From contig JADYZW010000021.1 in NCBI GenBank assembly GCA_020852955.1, forward strand, positions 16,328 through 80,327: a DNA stretch of 64,000 nt. Reading direction: 5' to 3'. Position numbers and translations under genes: made by a program. This DNA is from Deltaproteobacteria bacterium. GTDB taxonomy: Bacteria > Desulfobacterota > Binatia > UTPRO1. Below, one piece after another: positions 8,585 to 15,542 of this stretch (position 1 is the first letter of the stretch; every line of letters starts with the position of its first letter). The notes under the pieces are model-generated. The model was not told where the DNA came from. It saw nothing but the letters and a program-made list of their open reading frames with translations, and did no database searches.

Positions 8585-9775
8585 ATGGATTTCACCTTCA
8601 GCGCCGAGGACGAGGCCTTTCGCGCCGAGGTGCGCGCCTTCATCCGCGATCATCTGCCGAAGCGCTCCGGCCAGGACCAGATGGACGTCGAGGAGGGCAT
8701 GAGCGACCTCCCCGCGCTCTACAAGTGGAACCAGGATCTGCACGCCAAGGGATGGGTCGGCTTCCACTGGCCGCGCGAGGTCGGCGGCGGCGGGGGCACC
8801 ATCAGCGAGCAGATGATCCTCAAGGAGGAGATGGCGCGCGTGAAGGCCCCGATGCTCGGCCTCTCGTACATGGGCCTCGCCTGGGTCGGCCCCGCGCTCA
8901 TCAAGTACGGCACGCAGGAGCAGAAGGACCGGCACATCGGTCCGATCTTGCGGGGCGAGGTCCAGTGGTGCACCGGCTACTCCGAGCCCGGCGCCGGCAG
9001 CGACCTCGCCGCTCTCCAGTGCCGAGCCGTCCGCGACGGAGACGACTACGTCGTGAACGGGCAGAAGATCTGGACGAGCCTCGCCATGTGGGCGCAGTGG
9101 ATGATCCTGCTCGTCCGCACCGATCCGCGCGCGCCGAAGCACCTCGGCATCACGTGCCTCCTCGTGCCCATGAGCACGCCCGGCCTCACGGTGAAGCCGA
9201 TCAAGGAGATGAACGGCGGCGCGATGTTCGCCGAGGTCTTCTTCGAAGACGTGCGGGTGGCGGTCGCGAACCGGCTCGGCGCCGAAGGGCAGGGCTGGGA
9301 CGTCACCAAGGACGCCCTCGCCAACGAGCGGAGCTCGATCGCCGACGTCTGGGCCCTGAAGCACCGGCTGGAGGCCATCCGCGACCTCGCCGCGCGCCGC
9401 ACGCGGCGCGGTCGGCCCGCGATCGAGGACCCGGGCATCCGGCAGCGGATCGCGCGCATGGAGACCCAGGTCGAGGCCATGCGCCTGAACGGGCTCCGCT
9501 TCGTCACCAAGCAGCTCCGCGGCGAGCCCCTCGGGGCGGAGACGTCCATCAACAAGCTCATCCGTGCCCGCATCGAGATCGAGTCGGGCCGGCTCGCCCG
9601 CGACATCGAAGGATCGTTCGGCATCCTGGCCAAGACGTCGCCCCATGCGGTCGACAAGGGCCGGTGGCAGAAGGTCATGCTGTCCTGGCCGCCGTTCGTG
9701 ATCGGCGGCGGGACTCCGAACATCCAAAAGAACGTCATCGCGGAGCGCATTCTCGGCCTGCCGCACGACGTCTGA
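8585..9775 (+). CDS. Acyl-CoA dehydrogenase
   Basis: A 396-residue acyl-CoA dehydrogenase, second gene of the pair. It starts MDFTFSAEDEAFRAEVRAFI and carries the FAD/substrate region YSEPGAGSDLAALQCRAVRD, then VVNGQKIWTSLAMWAQWMIL, typical of the FadE-like branch that acts on bulky substrates. The C-terminus ends with PPFVIGGGTPNIQKNVIAER and ILGLP, a common ending in this branch. A short 10-bp spacing to the upstream gene indicates one operon. With the divergent MaoC hydratase and TetR regulator this makes a small degradative cassette, oxidation followed by hydration. The real substrate is not visible. Confidence 0.93.
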   Translation: MDFTFSAEDEAFRAEVRAFIRDHLPKRSGQDQMDVEEGMSDLPALYKWNQDLHAKGWVGFHWPREVGGGGGTISEQMILKEEMARVKAPMLGLSYMGLAWVGPALIKYGTQEQKDRHIGPILRGEVQWCTGYSEPGAGSDLAALQCRAVRDGDDYVVNGQKIWTSLAMWAQWMILLVRTDPRAPKHLGITCLLVPMSTPGLTVKPIKEMNGGAMFAEVFFEDVRVAVANRLGAEGQGWDVTKDALANERSSIADVWALKHRLEAIRDLAARRTRRGRPAIEDPGIRQRIARMETQVEAMRLNGLRFVTKQLRGEPLGAETSINKLIRARIEIESGRLARDIEGSFGILAKTSPHAVDKGRWQKVMLSWPPFVIGGGTPNIQKNVIAERILGLPHDV

Positions 9776-10136
9776 GCGTCATTCTCTCGTCGATCGACGC
9801 CGCCGCGGCGTTCGCGGCTCGTCCTCCGTCGGTGCGTGAGCGCCGCGGCGGCGCGCGCGCTGTGCTCGTCGCGTGCGCGGAGCCGAGGACAGGTCGCATG
9901 ACAACCCCGCGCGGGCGGTACGCCGTCGCCGCTGCCGTCACCGCGAAAGCTCCCTGACTCCACGATGTTCGGCGTGTCGAGTGCCTGCGCGACCGCCGGG
10001 CGCGCGGCGCGCGCGGCGGTCGGCATGTCGGGGGGCGTGGCGCCGGGCGACGCAGGCGGCGGGGCCGCGCCGCGCCTGGCGTGGATCTTGCGATCGAGTG
10101 CGTCGCCATCCCACTCGCTACGCGAAAGGTCGATGC
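9776..10136. other. Intergenic stretch upstream of the FliA-type sigma gene
   Basis: About 360 bp with no supported gene on either strand; frames that cross it lack family features. It is GC-rich. The only specific signal I see is a sigma-54-like promoter element at 10077-10091, listed separately. Confidence 0.6.
10077..10091 (+). promoter_or_regulatory. Candidate sigma-54 (-24/-12) promoter
   Basis: TGGC at 10077-10080 and TTGC at 10088-10091 are separated by 7 nt, the exact spacing of the sigma-54 consensus TGGCACG-N4-TTGCW. The start codon of the FliA-type sigma gene lies 45 bp further on. The base after TTGC is G rather than A/T and the ACG part reads GTG, so the match is good but imperfect. 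An NtrC-type activator is encoded elsewhere in the window. Confidence 0.4.
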
Positions 10137-10907
10137 ATGGAAGCCGCGCTGAGAGTCGAGCCGCAGCAAGCGAAAGCGTTCGACCGCGCGTTCGCCCCGG
10201 GGACGAGCGCCGACACGGTTCTGCGGCGCCACCTGCCGCTCGTCCGTGACGTCGCGCATCGGGTCGCGTGCCGGAAGCCGCCCCACGTCGACGTCGACGA
10301 GCTGATGAGCTGGGGCATGGAGGGCTTGCTCGACGCCTATCGGCGCTTCCGCCCGGACAAGCACGCCTCGTTTCGGACCTACGCGCGGTTCCGCGTGCGC
10401 GGCGTCATCATGGATAACCTCCGCGAGCGCGACCTGCTATCGCGCACGGCGCGCCGCAAGGCCGTGCTGCTCGAGCGGACGCGCGCCAAGCTCGAGGCGG
10501 CGCTCGGCCGCGCGCCCGGCGAGGCCGAGGTCGCAGCGGCGTTGAAGATCGACCTCGCGAAGCTCCGCAGCATGACCCGCGAGACCGAGTTCGGCACGGT
10601 CTCGGTCGAGGACCTGCGGGCGGCGGACGACCGCGGCCGCGAGGTCGATCGGCACATGCCGGACCACGAGGCCGACCCGCTGCGCGCGATCCTCGGGCGC
10701 GAGCGAGCCCGGCTCGTGAACGCGGCGATCGACCGCCTGCCCGAGAAGGAGCACGTCGCCGTGACGCTCTATTACAAGAGCGATCGCTCGATGCGGGAGG
10801 TGGCCGATGCGCTCGGCCTCAGTGAGTCACGCGTGTCGCAGCTCCACTCACAGGCCCTCGGACGCCTGCGCGCCTTGCTCGCGGACGATCTCCTCGCGGC
10901 CGACTGA
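10137..10907 (+). CDS. RNA polymerase sigma factor, FliA/WhiG (sigma-28) type
   Basis: A 256-residue group 3 sigma factor. Region 2 reads DVDELMSWGMEGLLDAYRRF, then FRTYARFRVRGVIMDNLRER and LLSRTARRKA, which is the FliA pattern. Region 3 follows, and region 4 contains LPEKEHVAVTLYYKSDRSM and VADALGLSESRVSQLHSQAL, the -35 recognition helix-turn-helix. Such factors direct flagellar or developmental regulons. I chose the ATG at 10137, preceded by GAAAGG, because similarity begins soon after; an ATG at 10133 is out of frame. A hybrid kinase starts 9 bp after the stop, so sigma and kinase are co-transcribed and may act in one pathway. No flagellar operon is in the window. Confidence 0.9.
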   Translation: MEAALRVEPQQAKAFDRAFAPGTSADTVLRRHLPLVRDVAHRVACRKPPHVDVDELMSWGMEGLLDAYRRFRPDKHASFRTYARFRVRGVIMDNLRERDLLSRTARRKAVLLERTRAKLEAALGRAPGEAEVAAALKIDLAKLRSMTRETEFGTVSVEDLRAADDRGREVDRHMPDHEADPLRAILGRERARLVNAAIDRLPEKEHVAVTLYYKSDRSMREVADALGLSESRVSQLHSQALGRLRALLADDLLAAD

Positions 10908-10916
10908 CCGTCGTCC

Positions 10917-13256
10917 ATGCGCGGCCCGAAGGAACATCTCGGGCGTCTCGGCACGTGGCGAGCGCACTTCCGTGACTCCTGGCGCCGCAACGACACTGCC
11001 GCCGAAGCGTGCCGTCAGGCCGCCCTCGCGTCGCTCGGCGAGCGCGCCCTCGAGGGCGCCGCCCGCCACGAGCTCCTCGGCGCCGCGAGCGCGCTCCTCG
11101 CGCGCATCCTCGACGTGCCGTTCGCGGCGGTCTTCGCCTGGGAGCCCGACGGGCGCATGCTGCGGGTCGAGGCGGGCGTCGGCTGGCGGCTCGGCGTCGT
11201 GGGTCGGACGCGGATCGACGCCGGCGTGCACCCCGAGACCGCCGCGCACTGGACCGACATCGCGCCCTGCGCCTTCGAGCGCCTCGACGACGCGCCCGCC
11301 ATGCGCGCCGTGCCGCTGCTCCAGGGGCACGCCGTCCGGAGCGGCCTCAGCATGGCGCTCGTCCCGCGCGGACGGCCGTGGGGCGTGCTCGCCGCGTACG
11401 CCGATCGGCGGCGGCGGTTTCGCACCCGCGAGGTCGCCTGGTTCCGCGGCGTCGCCAGGATCCTCGCGATCGCGCTCGGCCGCGAGTACGGAGAACGGGC
11501 GCTCTTCGAGGAGATGCAGATGTCGACGGTGCTCTCGCACGTCGGACGCGAGCTCATGGCGTGCACGCGCGTCGACGAGCTCCTCGATCGGCTCTGTGAG
11601 CTGAGCGCCCAGGCGCTGCGCTGCGATCAGAGCGTGACCTGGCTGCGGCGGACCGACGAGGACGCGTTCCGGGCCGCCGCGGCCGACGGCGTGCCGGCCG
11701 TGCGGTGGGAGGAGCTCCGAGGCCGGGTCCTGCCGGGCGCGGCCGCGCTGATCGAGGAGCTCGACGGGCGCGACGCCGTGCGCGTCGTTGCGACCTGCGA
11801 GCGCCACCGCGAGATCGCGGCGCTCCTCGCCGACGCCGGAGTGCGCGCGGCGGTCTTCGCCCCGCTCCGCAACGGCGAGCGCGTGGTCGGGCTCCAGATG
11901 AGCGGTCAGATCGGCCGCGGCGGCGAGGTCGAGCTCCAGGACGAGCGCCTGGCGCTCGGCATCGCGCAGCTCGGATCGACGGCGCTCGTCAACGCGCGGG
12001 TCGTCGAGGAGCTCGAGCGCGCCAGCCAGCTCAAGTCGGAGTTCGTGTCGACCATGTCCCACGAGCTGCGGACGCCGCTCAACATCATCCTCGGATACAC
12101 CGAGATGCTCGCCGACGCCGCGTCGTCCGCGGAGCAGGCGCCGCTGCTCGCGCAGCTGCGGCAGGCGAGCCGCGAGCTGTTCGAGCTGATCGACGGCACC
12201 TTGAGCCTGAACCGCCTCGCGGCGGGCGGCGACGTCGCGCGCTTCGGACCGGTCGCGCTCGCCGAGCTCTGCCGCGAGCTCGAGGCCGAGCTCGGTGCTC
12301 GCGCCGCCGAGGGCGGCCTCGCCCTGCGCTTCGACGTGCCGGACGCCCTCGAGGTGTCGACCGATCGGCGGAAGCTCAAGATCGTCCTCAAGAACCTGAT
12401 CGCCAACGGACTCAAGTTCACGGCTGCGGGCGGGGTCGCGATCGGTTGCGAAGCCGTCGGCGACCGCTGCCGCCTCACCGTCCGCGACACCGGCATCGGC
12501 ATCGCGCGCGACGCGCTGCCGCACGTCTTCGAGATGTTCCGGCAGGGCGACGGCTCCGAGACGCGCGCCTACGGCGGCGCAGGTCTCGGGCTCTTCATCG
12601 TGAAGAGCCTGCTCATCCAGCTCGGCGGCGACGTGCAGGTGGAGAGCGTGCTCGGCCAGGGCTCGATCTTCACCGTCGTGCTCCCGCTCGCCGAGCCGGA
12701 CGCGGGGCGGCCGGACGAAGCGGCGGCGGAGCCCCCGGCCGCGCCGGGCGCCGAGGACGCCACGCCGGCGCACGCGGAGTGCGTGATCCATACGCCGCGC
12801 CGCCTGCTCTTCGCCGACGATCTGCCGCTGAACCGGCTCCTCGTGCACCGCTTCGTGGACAAGGAGTTCCCGAACGTCGAGGTGCTCGAGGCGTGCGACG
12901 GCGAGCAGGCGGTCGCGATGTTCGAGCGCGAGCGGCCGCACCTCGTGCTGCTCGACCTCCACATGCCGAAGCTCGACGGCTGGCAGGCCGCGGGCGCCAT
13001 CCGGCGGCTTCCCGGCGGCGCGACGCTGCCGGTGCTCGCGCTCAGCGTCGACGCCAGTCCGGGCGCGGAAGCCAAGGCCGTGCGCGCCGGCTTCCAGGAG
13101 TTCATCGCCAAGCCGATCAGCGACTACAGCGCGCTCAAGGCGCGCCTCGCGCACTGGCTCATCCCTCGCGACGCGCGCGGCCGGGCCGTTCCGCCCGTAC
13201 CGAGCGCGACGTGCGAGGCGTGCCGCGAGGGCGCGGCGCGCGTCAGCGCCGCGTAG
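10917..13256 (+). CDS. Soluble hybrid sensor histidine kinase with GAF domains and C-terminal receiver
   Basis: A 779-residue cytoplasmic hybrid kinase without membrane segments. The N-terminal ~360 residues look like two GAF-type sensor domains (for example VPFAAVFAWEPDGRMLRVEA and GVRAAVFAPLRNGERVVGLQ). The HisKA motif is STMSHELRTPLNIILGYTEM with the phospho-His near residue 381. The ATPase part has NLIANGLKFTA, DTGIGIARDALPHVFEMFRQ and AGLGLFIVKSLL. A receiver domain near residues 640-765 carries LVLLDLHMPKLDGW with its Asp near residue 679. It autophosphorylates and relays to its own receiver; the final partner is unknown. It directly follows the FliA-type sigma gene and ends 87 bp before a tRNA-Ser gene. 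Confidence 0.93.
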   Translation: MRGPKEHLGRLGTWRAHFRDSWRRNDTAAEACRQAALASLGERALEGAARHELLGAASALLARILDVPFAAVFAWEPDGRMLRVEAGVGWRLGVVGRTRIDAGVHPETAAHWTDIAPCAFERLDDAPAMRAVPLLQGHAVRSGLSMALVPRGRPWGVLAAYADRRRRFRTREVAWFRGVARILAIALGREYGERALFEEMQMSTVLSHVGRELMACTRVDELLDRLCELSAQALRCDQSVTWLRRTDEDAFRAAAADGVPAVRWEELRGRVLPGAAALIEELDGRDAVRVVATCERHREIAALLADAGVRAAVFAPLRNGERVVGLQMSGQIGRGGEVELQDERLALGIAQLGSTALVNARVVEELERASQLKSEFVSTMSHELRTPLNIILGYTEMLADAASSAEQAPLLAQLRQASRELFELIDGTLSLNRLAAGGDVARFGPVALAELCRELEAELGARAAEGGLALRFDVPDALEVSTDRRKLKIVLKNLIANGLKFTAAGGVAIGCEAVGDRCRLTVRDTGIGIARDALPHVFEMFRQGDGSETRAYGGAGLGLFIVKSLLIQLGGDVQVESVLGQGSIFTVVLPLAEPDAGRPDEAAAEPPAAPGAEDATPAHAECVIHTPRRLLFADDLPLNRLLVHRFVDKEFPNVEVLEACDGEQAVAMFERERPHLVLLDLHMPKLDGWQAAGAIRRLPGGATLPVLALSVDASPGAEAKAVRAGFQEFIAKPISDYSALKARLAHWLIPRDARGRAVPPVPSATCEACREGAARVSAA

Positions 13257-13275
13257 GGCGGACCGGTCCCGGGGT

Positions 13276-13296
13276 GCGGCCGCCGGCGCCGGCCGC
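13276..13296. terminator. Possible stem-loop after the hybrid kinase gene
   Basis: GCGGCCG at 13276-13282 pairs with CGGCCGC at 13290-13296 over a 7-nt loop, 20 bp after the kinase stop and before the tRNA gene. There is no T-tract, and GC-rich palindromes are common here, so this is a weak call. Confidence 0.3.
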
Positions 13297-13343
13297 CCCT
13301 TGCGAGCGCCGGCACCGGGTCGTACTCAACGGAGTCCGCGCAC

Positions 13344-13431
13344 GGAGGGGTGGCCGAGCGGTTGAAGGCACCGGTCTTGAAAACCGGCAGGGCGCGAGCC
13401 CTCGTGGGTTCGAATCCCACCCCCTCCGCCA
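13344..13431 (+). tRNA. tRNA-Ser (UGA anticodon)
   Basis: An 88-nt serine tRNA with encoded CCA. The acceptor stem pairs GGAGGGG (13344-13350) with CCCCTCC (13421-13427), followed by discriminator G and CCA at 13429-13431. The D-arm TGGCCGAGCGGTTGAAGGCA has the class II pattern. The anticodon stem-loop CCGGT-CTTGAAA-ACCGG gives anticodon TGA at 13378-13380. A long variable arm (GCAGGGCGCGAGCCCTC region) and T-loop GGTTCGAATCC complete it. It reads UCA and other UCN serine codons. The segment 13376-13400 is repeated exactly at 15071-15095, which marks this tRNA as a likely integration target. Confidence 0.97.
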
Positions 13432-13681
13432 AACATTCCAATCGCTTCCGAGGCCTTTGGGTTCTGCTTTGGACTGCTGCTCGACCGCGGTCCCTTGCTG
13501 AGGCGAACAGCAGTTCAAGACGTCCGACTCTGGAACGATATGTTTCCTCCGCAGGAGTCCTGGCGCCGCCAGGCTCTCATGCTGGGCCGCCGCGCCGTGC
13601 ACCGTCGGCGAAAAATAGCGGATCGACGCTGCGTCCGGCCGCTGACACCATCATTCCCGCGCACGTGAACGGGAGGGGACG

Positions 13682-14215
13682 ATGGGGATGGAGGCGGGAC
13701 GCCCACGAAGGTGGGCGCGCGTGCTGCTCGCAACCGCGCTGATCGCGCACGGATCGCCGACGCGCGCGGACGCCCGGCCCGGCGACCTCGACCCGAGCTT
13801 CGGCACCGGCGGCACGGTGCTGACGACCGCCGACGAGTGGTACCCGTGGACCTTCGTCACGCAGCTCATGCGCGACGGTCAGGGTCGCATCGTCGCGGGC
13901 GGCATCGGTCCCGGCGCGCTCCTCATGCGCTACGGTGCCGACGGAACGCTCGATCCGACGTTCGGCACCGACGGCATCACGGTCGACTGGCGGCTCCATT
14001 GGACGCTGCCGCCGCCCTTCGCGATCGCGGCCGACGGCCGCATCTATGGGGGCGGCTACACCTTCCAGGAAGAAGAGGCGATCCTCGTCCGCTACGACGC
14101 CGACGGCCGGCCCGATCCCACTTTCGGCACCGACGGCGCCGTCGTGCTTCCCATCGAAGCCTACGACATGGCGCCGCTGCCGGACGGCAAGCTCTTGATC
14201 GCGATGCCGCATCGG
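13682..14215 (+). pseudogene. Delta-60 repeat protein, 3'-truncated
   Basis: The first ~178 codons encode an exported delta-60-repeat protein (beta-propeller-like repeats of about 60 residues). A signal peptide (RRWARVLLATALIAHGSP) is followed by the repeat starts GDLDPSFGTGGTVL, GTLDPTFGTDGITV and GRPDPTFGTDGAVV, and the segments VTQLMRDGQGRIVAGG and PFAIAADGRIYGGG. Full-length relatives usually carry many such repeats. After LPDGKLLIAMP similarity stops, and the open frame merely continues antisense through the BrnT/BrnA pair to 14911, so the gene has lost its 3' end. The start has a GGAGGGG site. The end coordinate is my estimate of where similarity ceases. Confidence 0.7.
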
Positions 14216-14358
14216 CAGCGGGCGGCGACGATACGCGCCGCGCGGCGAGGGAGCACGTGGAGCACTATCGCCGCTGCCTGCGATCCTCCTCTCGGAGACC
14301 GAACCACGCAGCGACGCGCACCGCGGCCCCGCTGGAGCTCTCGCGGGTTACCGCGTCG

Positions 14359-14616
14359 TCATCGTGAGCGATCAGAACTCATCCGTGGCGGGCGCAACCG
14401 TGCTGCCACGAATTCGGAGATTGTCTTCCCGGCCCGCTTGGCGTCGCGGCGGACACTCTCGAGGAGCTTCGGTGGCAGTCGGAGCGTGATCGGCTTGTTG
14501 CCCGTGGATGGCCGACCGGCCCCCGCCCGCGAACCCCCATGGCCAGGAAGGATTTCCTTCCCGACACGCCGACCGATCTTGATCGGTTCATCGCTGTATA
14601 CGATTCGCTTGCTCAT
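14359..14616 (-). CDS. BrnA/CopG-like antitoxin
   Basis: An 85-residue protein, MSKRIVYSDEPIKIGRRVG at the start, with a C-terminal ribbon-helix-helix-like segment KPITLRLPPKLLESVRRDAK and RAGKTISEFVAARL. This fits the small DNA-binding antitoxins found after BrnT toxins, which neutralise the toxin and repress the operon. I chose the ATG at 14614-14616 with AAAGG upstream; a longer form from 14649 is possible. It overlaps the end of the toxin gene by 29 bp, the usual tight arrangement. The pair sits inside the putative tRNA-Ser island, next to the broken delta-60 gene. Confidence 0.75.
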   Translation of the reverse strand: MSKRIVYSDEPIKIGRRVGKEILPGHGGSRAGAGRPSTGNKPITLRLPPKLLESVRRDAKRAGKTISEFVAARLRPPRMSSDRSR

Positions 14617-14869
14617 AGAAAAGCTTGCCCTTTCTCCAGTAGCCCGCACCGATGATACGGATGCGGTCGCCCCGGATCACAAAGCGGACCGTCAGAATAC
14701 CGCCGCCCACCCGTCCAAAAGCGAAGTACCGAGGCTCGGACCGACTATGGGCGGCATCTTCGGCGAGCACGACTCGAGGATCATCGAACACTTGCTTCGC
14801 GAGTTCGAAGGAGACGCCGTGTTTGGCGAGGTTATTGCGGGCCTTGTTCCGGTCCCACTCGAACTCCAC
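14588..14869 (-). CDS. brnT: BrnT-family ribonuclease toxin
   Basis: A 93-residue BrnT-type toxin, the usual size. It shows the family hallmarks: FEWDRNKARNNLAKHGVSFE, LAKQVFDDPRVV, then HSRSEPRYFAFGRVGGG, and RGDRIRIIGAGYWRKGK with YEQA at the end. BrnT proteins are RelE-fold RNases that stop growth when free of BrnA. The start is a GTG at 14867-14869; the reading frame stays open for about ten codons upstream without an ATG, so the exact N-terminus is uncertain. Co-oriented antitoxin gene overlaps its 3' end. Such modules often stabilise mobile DNA, which suits the island setting. Confidence 0.85.
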   Translation of the reverse strand: MEFEWDRNKARNNLAKHGVSFELAKQVFDDPRVVLAEDAAHSRSEPRYFAFGRVGGGILTVRFVIRGDRIRIIGAGYWRKGKLFYEQANRIQR

Positions 14870-15070
14870 CGCCGCACGATAGTCGACGACGCTCGATTGT
14901 CAACGTCGTAATTCAAGTTGGGTGAGCAAATCTTCCCCATCCAAATCCCCATCAACGCCTGAGGACGGGAGAGGAAGAGCAGGGACTCGACGGGAGGGCG
15001 AGCATCTCAACTCCTTGCGGAAGCACACCATGCGGATCCAGCGAGGACACCTGGGGACGACCGATGCCGA

Positions 15071-15095
15071 CTTGAAAACCGGCAGGGCGCGAGCC
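15071..15095 (+). repeat. Exact 25-bp copy of the tRNA-Ser anticodon/variable-arm segment (attachment-site candidate)
   Basis: Bases 15071-15095 are identical to 13376-13400 inside the tRNA-Ser gene and in the same orientation; identity stops on both sides (A versus T before, G versus C after). The flanks do not fold as a tRNA, so this is not a second gene. The stretch 14870-15278 around it otherwise holds no gene I can support. Confidence 0.8.
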
Positions 15096-15278
15096 GCCGG
15101 TGGCCCCCGGGAAGCGACCTTCGGGATTTCCGGAGCTTGCGCACGCGGGGGTGATGGGCGGCGCGGGCTGGCCGGTCAGCGGTTGACGAAAGAACGGGGG
15201 CGGCCCTTCGGCGCGCCGCATGAAGTGTAGGGTGCCGCCTCGAAGACAACGACCACGGACGACCCAGGAGGTGATGCC

Positions 15279-15533
15279 ATGACCAAACGACTCGCGATGG
15301 CTTTCGGACTCGGCGCGGCGCTGCCGCTCCTCATCGCGCTCTGGCTCGGCGGCGAGAACCTCGCGCAGGCGGGCCTCCGCCTCGCGGCGATCGAGCAGGG
15401 CTTCTCGCTCGCGTCGCGCCACTGGCAATTCGAGGCGACCCCGGCCCACGAGATCGAGATCGCGCGCTGGGACGCGCCCGCGAGCGGGCTCCCCGCGGCG
15501 AAGAAGGGGAGGCCTGCGGCGAAGCGCCGCTAG
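15279..15533 (+). CDS. Small protein with N-terminal membrane segment, unknown function
   Basis: An 84-residue protein I do not recognise. A very strong AGGAGGTGATGCC leader places the ATG at 15279. Residues 3-22 (KRLAMAFGLGAALPLLIALW) form one hydrophobic segment or uncleaved signal. The rest is polar, and the tail (PAAKKGRPAAKRR) is rich in Lys, Arg, Pro and Ala, resembling disordered nucleic-acid-binding or charge-anchoring tails. It lies just outside the tRNA-island repeat and is convergent with the RND pump gene, ending 9 bp from its stop. The strong ribosome binding site is the main reason to believe it. Confidence 0.6.
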   Translation: MTKRLAMAFGLGAALPLLIALWLGGENLAQAGLRLAAIEQGFSLASRHWQFEATPAHEIEIARWDAPASGLPAAKKGRPAAKRR

Positions 15534-15542
15534 ACGCGCCCT

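Larger units (their letters stand above)
13376..15095. mobile_element. Remnant of a tRNA-Ser-targeted genomic island
   Basis: The interval is bounded by a 25-bp direct repeat: one copy inside the intact tRNA-Ser gene (13376-13400, anticodon loop through variable arm) and one isolated copy at 15071-15095. This is the geometry left by tyrosine-recombinase elements that insert at a tRNA anticodon loop and restore the gene at one end. Inside are a delta-60-repeat gene broken after about 178 codons and a BrnT/BrnA-type toxin-antitoxin pair, with visibly less GC-rich DNA around 14580-14920. No integrase is present, so the element has been largely deleted or moved in trans. That reading is inference; the repeat itself is seen directly. 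Confidence 0.6.

Noticed and set aside
15071..15095. A second, partial tRNA-Ser gene
   Set aside because: Only the anticodon-loop to variable-arm segment matches; no acceptor, D or T arm can be formed from the flanks, so it is a scar and not a gene.
14922..15230. Possible HicA-like toxin end (SLRKHTMRIQRGHL...DLKTGRA) just before the tRNA-like repeat
   Set aside because: The resemblance is a few residues only and no start or catalytic His context is visible; reading frame runs into the tRNA-derived repeat.
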